DNA from: Colwellia psychrerythraea
GTDB taxonomy: Bacteria; Pseudomonadota; Gammaproteobacteria; Enterobacterales; Alteromonadaceae
Reading direction: 5' to 3'
Assembly (NCBI GenBank): GCA_002163005.1
Contig: MAAF01000040.1
Location: forward strand, 124,001 to 188,000
Length of the DNA: 64,000 bases
Shown: piece after piece, positions 45,970 to 53,994 of the stretch
Layout: each line of letters starts with the position of its first letter
Numbering within the stretch: position 1 is the stretch's first letter
Translations under genes and position numbers: made by a program
The notes under the pieces: model-generated
What the model saw: the letters and a program-made list of their open reading frames with translations, nothing else
Told to the model about the DNA's origin: nothing
The model's database searches: none

Positions 45970-46240
45970 ATAAATAATAGTAAATTAATAACCAAAATTG
46001 CTGAATGTGCAGAAAGGTAAAAGGTTTTTCTGGACATGGCTTAGGTCGTTTAATAGGGTCAATAACAACGGGGTTAGTTAACAATGGCGGTAATGATGCT
46101 ATTATCATTGATGGGCATTTTAATACTTATCAATCTAGTCAAGCCACGGCATAAATCACGTTTTGTACGGAAGAGACTGGCTTCTACGGTAAGTAAATAA
46201 CAGGTGCAGTGTTCGTTAAAGTGCTTTGTACAAAAGCAAT
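45970..46240 (+). pseudogene. Degenerate HU gene
   Basis: Reading fragments match the intact HU at 6959-7234 segment by segment: KLITKIAECAE to [11 protein letters not shown]-type start, GLGRLIGSITTGLVNNGG to the [14 protein letters not shown] region, and GHFNTYQ to the GFGTYK turn. The start codon position is ATA, a stop and a frameshift lie after codon 16, another stop occurs at 46152-46154, and weak nucleotide similarity to the ACAGGTGCAG region goes on to about 46240. It is not functional. It begins right beyond the blaI-like promoter. Confidence 0.65.
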
Positions 46241-46244
46241 TCGA

Positions 46245-46660
46245 TCAGTTACCTCTATTAAGGCAATTTTTTCTGTTTGGGTTATACCGGTAGCGAAAAA
46301 TTCTGTTGTGTGACCATTAAGCGCTATTTTTAAACCATCATAGCCTTCTTCAGCTTGCACTAAAGAATTAAAAGAAAAATCATTAACTTTAAGGTTTTAA
46401 TGATCGCTAGTAATACAGAGTTCTGTGAATTTATAATATCGCCCTATTCAACGGCATTATCACCTTTGAGTACTTTAGTCGTTTGTGCTTGCCAAATCGC
46501 ATCCCCGCCAGAGTACCATTCAATATTGTCATTATTATTATCGACCAAAGTTTTCATGTCTAAAGTTGATTTTTCAATCTCATTTATCGAAGTAGACAAG
46601 CTTGGATCAAGGGTAAGTGAGTTTAAAAACTTTGCCCTTGATCTAATATTAATTGTGCCA
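46245..46660 (-). pseudogene. Remnant of a secreted protein with a beta-sandwich domain
   Basis: On the minus strand two frames encode a recognisable pattern: SGGDAIWQAQTTKVLKGDNA, then VE, a TAG stop, GDIINSQNSV and, after a frameshift, EEGYDGLKIALNGHTTEFFATG. The order W..Q, NA.ESG.I, N.Q.S, YD.L...NG is that of MAM/jelly-roll-like domains often found in secreted marine peptidases. There is no start, and upstream sequence fades near 46660. It is a dead fragment; the parent protein cannot be named. Confidence 0.5.
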
Positions 46661-46759
46661 TGACATCCGAAGAGGTTTCAGAAGTTAAATTTACTATTTA
46701 CAAATCACCAAAAATAATTTCACTGGTCATTATCAGAAAATTTAGCCTTAGATCCCCCC

Positions 46760-47374
46760 TTAAATTAATGACTTTTCTAATTGATGATCTGATAATTCAT
46801 ATTTAGCTAAGAGATAATTTTTATTATCTCTTTTCAAATAGGTTTTGGTATTTTGAATCGACTCAACAAATATTTCCTTTCCAATGGCATCTATTTTTAA
46901 TGGATTATTCGTTAATAGATGTAGACTCGAAACCTTCATCGCTTTGAGCATATTTACTGCGTCATCATAATTTCTATCATCGTCATTGAAGCCTAGCTTT
47001 CTATTTGCCTCATAGGTATCAATGCCTTGCTCTTGAAAAAGATAAGCGTCTAGTTTGTTATATAAACCTATACCTCTCCCTTCTTGTCTCAGGTATAAAA
47101 TTATCCCGCCTTTATCTTTCATAATACTGATCGATTCATCTAACTGTTCTCCGCAATCACATCGAGAAGAATGGAAAAGATCGCCAGTCAAACATTCAGA
47201 ATGAACTCTCACTAAAGGAGATTCCTGCTGTTTGTCAGCACTATTAAACACTATGGCAATATGTTCTTTATCATCAACAAGACCAGTAAAACTGATAATT
47301 TCTGCCGGAATATCATCTTTTATACTTAACTTTACCCGTGCTCTTATTGCGGGTATGTTTTCATTTAACATCAT
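46760..47374 (-). CDS. ribA: GTP cyclohydrolase II
   Basis: A 204-residue enzyme of riboflavin synthesis that opens GTP to 2,5-diamino-6-ribosylamino-4(3H)-pyrimidinone 5'-phosphate and formate. The zinc ligands Cys61, Cys72 and Cys74 lie in CLTGDLFHSSRCDCG, and YLRQEGRGIGL and YEANRKLGFNDDDRNYDDA supply GTP-binding and catalytic residues. Length is normal for a single-domain RibA (E. coli 196). It stands alone, with no other rib gene and no FMN riboswitch seen, surrounded by gene remnants. It may be an extra copy; the genome outside the window would show this. Confidence 0.95.
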   Translation of the reverse strand: MMLNENIPAIRARVKLSIKDDIPAEIISFTGLVDDKEHIAIVFNSADKQQESPLVRVHSECLTGDLFHSSRCDCGEQLDESISIMKDKGGIILYLRQEGRGIGLYNKLDAYLFQEQGIDTYEANRKLGFNDDDRNYDDAVNMLKAMKVSSLHLLTNNPLKIDAIGKEIFVESIQNTKTYLKRDNKNYLLAKYELSDHQLEKSLI

Positions 47375-47383
47375 ACTTTCAAC

Positions 47384-47650
47384 CTAGATTAAATCGATTA
47401 AGCTCGCTGCCGTATAAAGCAGTAACGAAACTAAAATAAGTTTTATCTCATATATTACTTTTTCATTGTCTGACTGAGTGCTAACAACAAAACCGAACAT
47501 TGACCAAGTTGATATAGCAACAAAAGTAGTAATACAAAACGTTATTGTGGATAAAACTAAATACATTGGATACTCTGAAAATGAGGATAAAAATGTTAAA
47601 TACAAGGTTAAGCCGTAAATAATTGCTTTAGGCTTAATCAATTTAGGCAT
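47384..47650 (-). pseudogene. 5'-truncated LysE/RhtB-family exporter remnant
   Basis: An 88-codon frame whose start, KLIKPKAIIYGLTLYLTFL, resembles the NPKA block in the middle of LysE/RhtB transporters, followed by a span with TFVAISTWSMFGF and a final helix. LysE proteins are about 200 residues, so the first half is missing; in-frame similarity can be followed a few codons upstream of 47650 to a stop. It is 10 bases upstream of ribA. It might still be expressed as a small membrane protein, but a relic is more likely. Confidence 0.5.
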
Positions 47651-47760
47651 GAATAATTTGGCGAAAGCTTGCTTAAATTTAACATATTATATTCCAGCAA
47701 TCTCAGATCATAACGATGAGATCCCTAGCTAAACAATATAAACAAAAGCACAAAGAGTTA

Positions 47761-47870
47761 GGGTCTGTTGATCTTTCAGTTGGTAACTCTGTTGCACTTG
47801 AAAAAGGTGGCAATCGAGGCGCTTCATTCAATATCTGGTTGTTCCAAATGCGAATGAAGCAACAACCAGT
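47761..47870. mobile_element. Solo end of the AGGGTCTGTTGATC MITE family
   Basis: AGGGTCTGTTGATCTTTC at 47761-47778 is the same terminal sequence as that of the complete element at 50402-50667, and a TGGTTGTTCCA block also found inside that element occurs near 47841. No matching opposite end follows, so it is a truncated or internally deleted copy. The outer limit is a guess. Confidence 0.5.
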
Positions 47871-47884
47871 AGGTTATTGCTTCA

Positions 47885-48320
47885 TTACTTGCCTGCTCTC
47901 GCAAAATAATAGGCATAAATAATTAACCCGACACTACTTCCTAAGCAAAGCCACGATAGAATATCTAGCCAGCCATGACCAACAAGAGCCGCCATAATCA
48001 CCAAAGTGCAAAGGTACTGAAATATTAACCATATCAAAATACCAAGGCGTTTCTCTCATTGATGATATTTCACCAGTACTTGCATCAATTAAGGCAACTT
48101 TTAATAAGTGTTCAGTTAATGGCGTAAGGACTGTCAGGCCAAGACATAAAGGCAATATTGGCATCAGGCACTTTTTCATCACACTGACGAGCACAATATC
48201 AGGTGAAACGTACTTTTTCAGTGGCGCTATATTTTGATATTGCGCCTTAATTTTCGCTAATTCAGTATTTTTCCAGATGGCAGTTAATGGGGTTATTACA
48301 GCGAAGTCTTGATCAGGCGA
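47885..48320 (-). pseudogene. Decayed PepSY-type reductase gene
   Basis: Directly after the TonB receptor stop, three frames together encode parts of a PepSY-associated transmembrane protein: ITPLTAIWKNTEL in one frame, KVPDANIAFMSWPDSPYA in the next, and then back in the first frame HLLKVALIDASTGEI with ETPWYFD and PLHFGDYGG. The last helix (GLIIYAYYFA, ending RAGK before a TAA at 47885-47887) is in yet another frame. The first half of the protein is gone. LIDASTGEI and PLHFGDYGG are strong family marks. It was probably the receptor's own partner reductase; an intact but different PepSY gene lies at 51444-53063. Confidence 0.7.
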
Positions 48321-50375
48321 CTAAAATGAATAAGTAACAGAAGCGCCAATATTTCTAGGTTCTACGATGGCTGAATAACCTCTTGGGTATGATCTACCTA
48401 CCGGCTCGTTACTAATCAGCTCTTGTTCGTCTAGGGCATTGTTAATAAAAGCAGCGATTAACCAATTTTCTGTTTCATAATTCACGTTTAGTCGCGTTAG
48501 CACATAACCGCCAGCCTTTCGCTCTTCAGTATTGGCAAAGTCACCAAAATATTCATCAACATAATTAACAGAAACACCGACGTTAAAGGCTTCAGTCAGC
48601 CAGTATTTACCACTTACATTGGCAGTGATTTCAGGTGCAGAGTTCAGCTCATTACCCGTTGCTTCAGCATAATCATCACCCGCATCTTTAATTTCAGTTT
48701 TTAACAAACCTAAACCTGCATTAACTTGAAAATCATCGGTGATAATTGCAGACATTTCTAATTCCAAACCATACGTTTGAGCATCATCCATATTCACTAT
48801 GGTGCGTGATGAGCTTAATGCTTGGTAATCATCAAAGTTGTTAAAAAACATATTGGCACTTAGGTTTACATCATTAGATAAGCTACTACGTACCGTAAAT
48901 TCATAAGTATTAACGGTTTCTGCATCATAATAGTAATATTGTTTTGTTGGCCAACTTAAGGCCCCGCCTGCTGAGTTATAACCGCGACGACCACTGAGTG
49001 ATAAGGTAGTTTCATCAGAAATTTGATATTGCAACACAAGCTTAGGTAAGCTGATGGTATTGCTTTCATCTAATTTAACATTATTAATGTCGTTATTAGG
49101 CATTGAGAAATCACGCTTTTGGGTTTCTTTCTCAACCCGTCCACCGGCAATTACGGTCCAAGCGTTAGCAAAGTTATAACTCACGTCACCATAAATAGCA
49201 TTTGAATCACTGATGTCATCACCATTGTATGGAAAGGCACCTTTACTATAGAAATCTTGTTCTCGCTCAAAGTGGGCAAAACCAATAAAACCATTCAATG
49301 TTGGATTATTGTTGCCAAAATTTATTTTGGCATCAATGGTGGTATTGTTTTCATCCATTTTCACGAATTGCTCTTTTGCTTGAGTTTCATCGTAAGTATC
49401 CATTGCCCATTGATAATCCATCACTGCAGCTAAAAAATCGACCGACAAGTAATCATTGATTTCATAGTCAAGTTTCAAACTGATGGTTTCTGATTCTGTA
49501 TCCATGTAGGTAGGATTTATCGGTTCGTATGAATAAGGATCATCTCCTACATAATACTTACGGCCTGAGTTCCCTTTTTCATCATTCGTTGAGTATGTTA
49601 ATAAAGCAGAAAAATCTTCAATTGCATTGGGTTTCCAGAGTAACTTTGTTTTTAAGCGATTCGTTTCAATCGCATTAAGATCATGCTCAGGTGGGTTTGC
49701 CTCAAAGATTACTGGATTATCAATAGTATCGCCGTCAAGTCGTTGAAATGATGCTCTAAAGGCTAGCTCATCTTCAACTAAAGGCCCTGAGATGACGACC
49801 GATGAGTCAACATAACTGTCTTGGTTTCTATAACCTAAGCGCGCGGCACCTTCCCAATCAAACGTTGGATCTTTAGTTTTTACATAGACAGCACCCCCAA
49901 TACTATTACGGCCATTATTGGTGGACTGTGGGCCTCTAAATACTTCGACTTGCTCGACATCCCATATACCGGAGTCCGCAGTAACAAAAGCGACAAAGGG
50001 CTCGACTACACCATCAATTAACGTAGAAACACGTGCTTTTGCCCCGCCACTAAACGCGTTAAAACCAGAGGCTCCACCGTTTCCTGAAACACCACGAATG
50101 TCTGGTGCCGCACCCGATAAAACAACAACATTAGGGATGTCTGAAATAGCATCGCTCATTGTTAAGCTTTGCATTGTTTTGAGATCTTCTTCCGTAATGA
50201 TAGAAACAGAAGAGCTAGTGTCTTTCAAACTACGCTCTGTTTTTTCACCAAGAACCGTTATATGTTCCATCGATTGTAATTGTGCAGCATCACCTTCGGC
50301 AAAAGCACAAGGCATCACTAATGCGCTAAATAAGGCAGCAGTAATCGTGTTTATTTTGAATATTGAGTTTTTCAT
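48321..50375 (-). CDS. TonB-dependent outer-membrane receptor
   Basis: A 684-residue receptor with signal peptide (1-26), TonB-box region (about 32-45, MEHITVLGEK), plug domain (about 50-165, with SSSVSIITEEDLK and VEVFRGPQSTNNGRNSIGG) and a 22-strand barrel ending in VTYSF. The FRGPQST motif and the iron-type genes around it (DUF3325, DUF3649, PepSY) suggest uptake of a ferric chelate. The reading frame is intact. It is separated from the likely Fur sites by a MITE (50402-50667) and is followed immediately by a decayed PepSY gene, so its expression and use may be altered. Confidence 0.85.
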   Translation of the reverse strand: MKNSIFKINTITAALFSALVMPCAFAEGDAAQLQSMEHITVLGEKTERSLKDTSSSVSIITEEDLKTMQSLTMSDAISDIPNVVVLSGAAPDIRGVSGNGGASGFNAFSGGAKARVSTLIDGVVEPFVAFVTADSGIWDVEQVEVFRGPQSTNNGRNSIGGAVYVKTKDPTFDWEGAARLGYRNQDSYVDSSVVISGPLVEDELAFRASFQRLDGDTIDNPVIFEANPPEHDLNAIETNRLKTKLLWKPNAIEDFSALLTYSTNDEKGNSGRKYYVGDDPYSYEPINPTYMDTESETISLKLDYEINDYLSVDFLAAVMDYQWAMDTYDETQAKEQFVKMDENNTTIDAKINFGNNNPTLNGFIGFAHFEREQDFYSKGAFPYNGDDISDSNAIYGDVSYNFANAWTVIAGGRVEKETQKRDFSMPNNDINNVKLDESNTISLPKLVLQYQISDETTLSLSGRRGYNSAGGALSWPTKQYYYYDAETVNTYEFTVRSSLSNDVNLSANMFFNNFDDYQALSSSRTIVNMDDAQTYGLELEMSAIITDDFQVNAGLGLLKTEIKDAGDDYAEATGNELNSAPEITANVSGKYWLTEAFNVGVSVNYVDEYFGDFANTEERKAGGYVLTRLNVNYETENWLIAAFINNALDEQELISNEPVGRSYPRGYSAIVEPRNIGASVTYSF

Positions 50376-50401
50376 GTGGCCCTTAAGTTTCTATAAATAT
50401 C

Positions 50402-50667
50402 AGGGTCTGTTGATCTTTTGAGATTGTTTTTGCAACGGTTTGTTGGGTATTTATACAAGGCAGAGCCTTTGCCATGTGGTTGTTCCACATAAAAAGGCGA
50501 TAACGCCGTAAAAATGACCAACAAACGCTGTCCGAAGGATTCGGCTAAAAGCGTTTTACTCTTTGTTGAGTAGAATTTGCTTAGAATGACTAGGCTACAC
50601 ACTACTCGCCGCCATTAAAACGCTTTTATCTCGAACAAAATTTAACCGCGAAAGATCAACAGCCCCT
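50402..50667. mobile_element. MITE with AGGGKCTGTTGATCTTT inverted ends
   Basis: About 266 bases bounded by AGGGTCTGTTGATCTTT (50402-50418) and the inverted AGGGGCTGTTGATCTTT (50651-50667), equal at 16 of 17 positions. It has no transposase gene; the short frames inside it are not convincing. It lies 26 bases upstream of the TonB receptor start, between that gene and the Fur-type region. A partial copy is at 47761. Confidence 0.7.
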
Positions 50668-50722
50668 AAGTTTAGTTGTTTTAATGGCCGATAATTTACT
50701 TTACAACCGCAGCAAATGCAAA

Positions 50723-50737
50723 TACAAATCATTCTCC
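50723..50737. promoter_or_regulatory. Fur-like site A in the receptor/DUF3325 divergent region
   Basis: TACAAATCATTCTCC shares the AATCATT core with the Fur 15-mer TGATAATCATTATCA and has the same right-half form as site B. It is moderate on its own. Confidence 0.4.
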
Positions 50738-50812
50738 TTCGCAGGAATAAAGTGTGATTAAATTGATTTTATTTTATATGGAGTTACAAATAACAGAAAC
50801 ACGTAACGCTAT

Positions 50813-50827
50813 TGTAAATCATTCTCA
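50813..50827. promoter_or_regulatory. Fur-like site B upstream of the DUF3325 operon
   Basis: TGTAAATCATTCTCA matches the Fur 7-1-7 core at 12 of 15 positions and lies about 50 bases before the DUF3325 start. Iron-dependent repression of the DUF3325-DUF3649-PepSY operon is likely. Confidence 0.55.
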
Positions 50828-50875
50828 ATTACAATAAAATCTCCGTTATTAATTTATATTCATGGATAGTTTGAT

Positions 50876-51148
50876 ATGTGGCAATTTATAGCCCTACTGT
50901 TAACGGTTTGTGGCGCTGCACTTTTCTACCTCACCAATAGACACCAAACCTTTATTTCAAATCCCTTACCTAAACTTTGGCGGCTACTTGCTTTTATATT
51001 TAGCTTATTAGCGCTGTTTTTTTGGCTGCAATTATATGTCACAAGCTCGGCACTATTTACTTGGTTATTCACTTCGTGTGCTGCACTCATTTGTATACCG
51101 TTACTCGGCTTAAATAAAAAGTTATGCCGCGCCAAAGGAGATATTTAA
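50876..51148 (+). CDS. Small membrane protein DUF3325
   Basis: A 90-residue protein with three membrane helices (about 3-18, 34-55 and 58-78), the usual DUF3325 form. Together with DUF3649 and PepSY genes downstream it makes a set that commonly accompanies siderophore receptors in gammaproteobacteria. Its stop shares one base with the next start (TAATG). The role is unknown; the set is thought to help iron release or reduction at the inner membrane. Confidence 0.75.
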   Translation: MWQFIALLLTVCGAALFYLTNRHQTFISNPLPKLWRLLAFIFSLLALFFWLQLYVTSSALFTWLFTSCAALICIPLLGLNKKLCRAKGDI

Positions 51149-51447
51149 TGGCGAGGTTATCAGCAGATGAAAAAATTCAACCACATTGGTGGTTGAAAAC
51201 ACTTGCAGGCATTGTCCTTGGTTTAACACTAGCGTATGCAATAGTTGCTATTTTTGCTTGGTACGGCCCTGGGGGAATTAATGCGCCCGTTAAAGTGCAG
51301 TTCAATATGTGGCTTATCACACCTATTTGGTTATTGGTGCTCAGCCTTAGTTACCTTTTTAAAACGGGTATTAAAGCCATCACTTATTTGGGCGCTGCCA
51401 ATGTAGCGCTGTACGCCTTATTCTTTTTCTTGAGGTGGTTATCATGA
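51148..51447 (+). CDS. Small membrane protein DUF3649
   Basis: A 99-residue protein with three membrane helices (about 15-37, 50-68 and 75-96). The HWWLKTLAGIVLGLTLAYA start and the central WYGPGG turn followed by KVQFNMWLITPIW agree with DUF3649 (iron-uptake associated). I chose the ATG at 51148 because AAAGGAG lies just upstream; an upstream ATG at 51124 is inside the DUF3325 gene. It overlaps the PepSY gene start by 4 bases. Confidence 0.78.
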   Translation: MARLSADEKIQPHWWLKTLAGIVLGLTLAYAIVAIFAWYGPGGINAPVKVQFNMWLITPIWLLVLSLSYLFKTGIKAITYLGAANVALYALFFFLRWLS

Positions 51448-53063
51448 AAATTCGTGGTGATATTTTACGCACCTATCAGTCTATTCATACATGGACGGGT
51501 ATTGTCACAGGATTAGTACTATTTATCGGCTTTTATGCTGGCTCATTAAGCATGTTTGAAGAGGAAATATCTCATTGGGCAACCCCATCAAGCCATCACT
51601 TACCTCAAATACCAGCAGACAAATTTGATGAATTGATCTTAAAGGCATCGTCAAGCTTTGATAAGGCACAACAAGATTTCACGGTTAATTTTAATGACAA
51701 TTTATCTCCCCTTACTTGGTCTGAAAAAGGCGGTGGTCGAGGCCTACAGTTAAACCATGTTATCAGGCATGCGACGCTATCAGAGCAAGGTGAATTAGTT
51801 ACTCAAGCTAACCTTACGAATGAATTAGGCGATTTAATTGATACACTTCATCGCACCGCAGGTATTGCTGGGAAAATAGGACATGAAGATGTTGGAGTGA
51901 TCGTTTTAGGCATAGCTGCAATACTCTATTTTATCGCGTTGGTCTCAGGTATTATTTTTTTATTACCAACCTTGGTAAAAAGTTTCTTTGCCTTAAGAAC
52001 AAACAAAGGCGCTAATCGCTTTTGGCTTGATAGCCATAATCTTGTCGGCATTATCAGCTTACCCTTTCATTTCATCATTGCCATAACTGTGGTCGTTTTT
52101 GCCTTTCACGATGTGTTTTATGGTGGTTTAAGTCTGGCTTATGGTGATGAACCTTTATTTGAACGCGGAGAAAAATCTAAAGTTGAGTACACCATTGATC
52201 AGTTACCTCCTATTGCCAGTTATCTGAAAAAAGTAGATGAATTAACTGAGGGTTATACTGTTAAGTCACTGGATTTTTCCGGTTTGTCTTCATCGCGCCC
52301 TTCTGTCGGTATCACCATCATTAATCACCAAGCAATGATGCGTAATAATACCGGTGACTTCATTTATATGAACCCATACAATTTTGAGGTAAGTTTTAGT
52401 AGTGTACAAATGAATGAAGAGGATGTTTATACGCCGCTGGTGGCAAGCTTTTTCTCTTTACATTTTGGTGGCTACGCGGGTGATTTAGGCCGTTGGTTAT
52501 ACTTTATTATGGGGCTGTTAGGCGCATTTCTATTCTATAGTGGTAATTTATTATGGCTGGAAAAGCGTAGACAAAAACAAGCAGTGCAAACAAAAGCCAA
52601 TCGATTTATGGCATGTTTAACTATTGGAGTCTGTTTAGGGTCCATTTTAGCGGTGGTGACCACATTACTTGCTAGCAAATGGTTCTACTTGATAGACGTA
52701 CAAGTCAATAATCATTATTTAACCTGTTATTACCTTACCTTCTTTGCAGCACTTACTTATACTTTTTCTCGAGGGGCATCAAGAAGTGCTATTCACATAC
52801 TCTATGCATTGAGTATTGCCTGCCTGTTCATTCCGTTAACTACGTTATTAACAATAGCTTTACCAAGCTTAGCTTTGTGGGAGCAGGAACCTTTCCCATC
52901 GTTTATTTTTGAGTTTGTTACTTTAGTATTTGCAGCCGCATTTTACTATGGAGCATTGAAAACTAAACATCGTGCTTACTATGGTGAACCTAACAGTATT
53001 TGGGCATTACCCGTAATTAAAGTCAGCGAGGACCTGGCAGATAAAGCATTAAGCTCTGCTTAA
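51444..53063 (+). CDS. PepSY-associated iron-regulated membrane protein
   Basis: A 539-residue inner-membrane protein with about 8 spans. The N-terminus has RTYQSIHTWTGIVTGLVLFIGFYAGSLSMFEEE, the typical first PepSY_TM helix with a His; a HRTAG motif and a HNLVGIISLPFHF segment supply further haem- or metal-ligand His residues, and LHFGGYAGDLGRWLY is the late signature. It is the third gene of the DUF3325-DUF3649-PepSY operon behind a Fur-like site. Such proteins (PiuB/FoxB style) reduce iron in the ferric chelate delivered by the TonB receptor; that role here is inferred. Confidence 0.83.
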   Translation: MKIRGDILRTYQSIHTWTGIVTGLVLFIGFYAGSLSMFEEEISHWATPSSHHLPQIPADKFDELILKASSSFDKAQQDFTVNFNDNLSPLTWSEKGGGRGLQLNHVIRHATLSEQGELVTQANLTNELGDLIDTLHRTAGIAGKIGHEDVGVIVLGIAAILYFIALVSGIIFLLPTLVKSFFALRTNKGANRFWLDSHNLVGIISLPFHFIIAITVVVFAFHDVFYGGLSLAYGDEPLFERGEKSKVEYTIDQLPPIASYLKKVDELTEGYTVKSLDFSGLSSSRPSVGITIINHQAMMRNNTGDFIYMNPYNFEVSFSSVQMNEEDVYTPLVASFFSLHFGGYAGDLGRWLYFIMGLLGAFLFYSGNLLWLEKRRQKQAVQTKANRFMACLTIGVCLGSILAVVTTLLASKWFYLIDVQVNNHYLTCYYLTFFAALTYTFSRGASRSAIHILYALSIACLFIPLTTLLTIALPSLALWEQEPFPSFIFEFVTLVFAAAFYYGALKTKHRAYYGEPNSIWALPVIKVSEDLADKALSSA

Positions 53064-53086
53064 TAAAAACAGCGTGTAAACAAAAG

Positions 53087-53123
53087 AAAGATATACTTAA
53101 TTAGAGACGTTAAGTATATCTTT
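53087..53123. terminator. Terminator after the PepSY operon
   Basis: Perfect 14-base arms (53087-53100 and 53110-53123) with a 9-base loop, starting 24 bases after the PepSY gene stop. AT-rich but long and exact. Confidence 0.7.
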
Positions 53124-53238
53124 AATCAATTGCGCTTCTTCACGAATATCCTAAATATCTTATTCCTAATTTTCACCAGAGGTTGTTATGCATGCGATTA
53201 CCCTCTGGGCATCCATAAATCCCCCATACAAATGAAAC

Positions 53239-53976
53239 TTAATAATCATATATATGCTCTACCGAATAACCATTTTGTTTTAGTTCAATAAGCAAAAGAG
53301 TTAAATCGGACACCTTTACAAGGTAAATAACACGCTTAACCTTGTCTGATGAAACAAGCTGTGAATCAAACAAATATGTGCCAAACGTTGGCTTAAAAGG
53401 ATCGACTTCATCTGTAAGAAAAGATAGAGCAATTCGATCATTACCAGATATATCGCTAAACGTGACATCAAGATTCGCAAGTTTTGGGATTAAATCAGTA
53501 AAACCTCCCCAACGAGGTACCGATAATAAATATTCTTTACCGTCAGTTGCCAATTCCTTACCTGGATATATTTGTTCCGGTTGTAAGGTCATTTCACTTT
53601 GTAGAGTAAGGTAAATTTTACCGTCACTTTCATCGTATGCACTTTTTGCAGCATACTTTATCACCCCCGCGTATAATTCTTTGAATCCAAATTCAAGGGT
53701 AAAAAAAAGCTTACGTTCAAATTTACGTATAAAATTATCACCAAAAAATTCAGGCTCAATCCATATTTTTTTAAGCCAAGTAGCAAAATCAAATTCATAC
53801 CAAGCTTCATGAAATATAAGTTCGCTGTATGCATTGTGAGCATTTTTGATAATGTCATCTTCAGGAGTTGCTTTATTGGCCGTCCAACGGGTAAATCGGC
53901 CTATGGTATTTTCATAAACGCCTTTATACATGTACTCTATTGTTGTTGAAATACCAATAACTTGTAGCATGGTCAT
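53239..53976 (-). CDS. C-terminal part of a split FAD-oxidoreductase gene
   Basis: A 245-codon frame in exactly the same frame as the FAD-binding gene upstream (53995-55695). Only one TAA at 53995-53997 and six sense codons (PKNDEY) separate its first Met codon from that gene. Neither ATG at 53976 nor that at 53970 has a ribosome binding site. The beginning, MLQVIGISTTIEYMYKGVYENTIGR, continues the preceding domain smoothly. It is best read as the second half of one gene broken by a nonsense mutation (CAA to TAA would explain it). The rest (about 60-245) is a beta-rich domain I do not recognise. Confidence 0.55.
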   Translation of the reverse strand: MTMLQVIGISTTIEYMYKGVYENTIGRFTRWTANKATPEDDIIKNAHNAYSELIFHEAWYEFDFATWLKKIWIEPEFFGDNFIRKFERKLFFTLEFGFKELYAGVIKYAAKSAYDESDGKIYLTLQSEMTLQPEQIYPGKELATDGKEYLLSVPRWGGFTDLIPKLANLDVTFSDISGNDRIALSFLTDEVDPFKPTFGTYLFDSQLVSSDKVKRVIYLVKVSDLTLLLIELKQNGYSVEHIYDY

Positions 53977-53994
53977 GTATTCATCATTTTTTGG

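Noticed and set aside
47716-47922. Plus-strand reading frame of 68 codons near the solo MITE end
   Set aside because: It crosses the MITE-like end and the decayed PepSY gene on the other strand, has no ribosome binding site and no recognisable protein pattern.
48321-50375. A cobalamin riboswitch before the TonB receptor
   Set aside because: No B12-box-like sequence was seen in the leader; the space is taken by a MITE and Fur-like sites lie beyond it.
50372-50602. Minus-strand frame of 76 codons upstream of the TonB receptor
   Set aside because: It lies almost wholly within the MITE and has no protein-like features; such frames are common in this kind of element.
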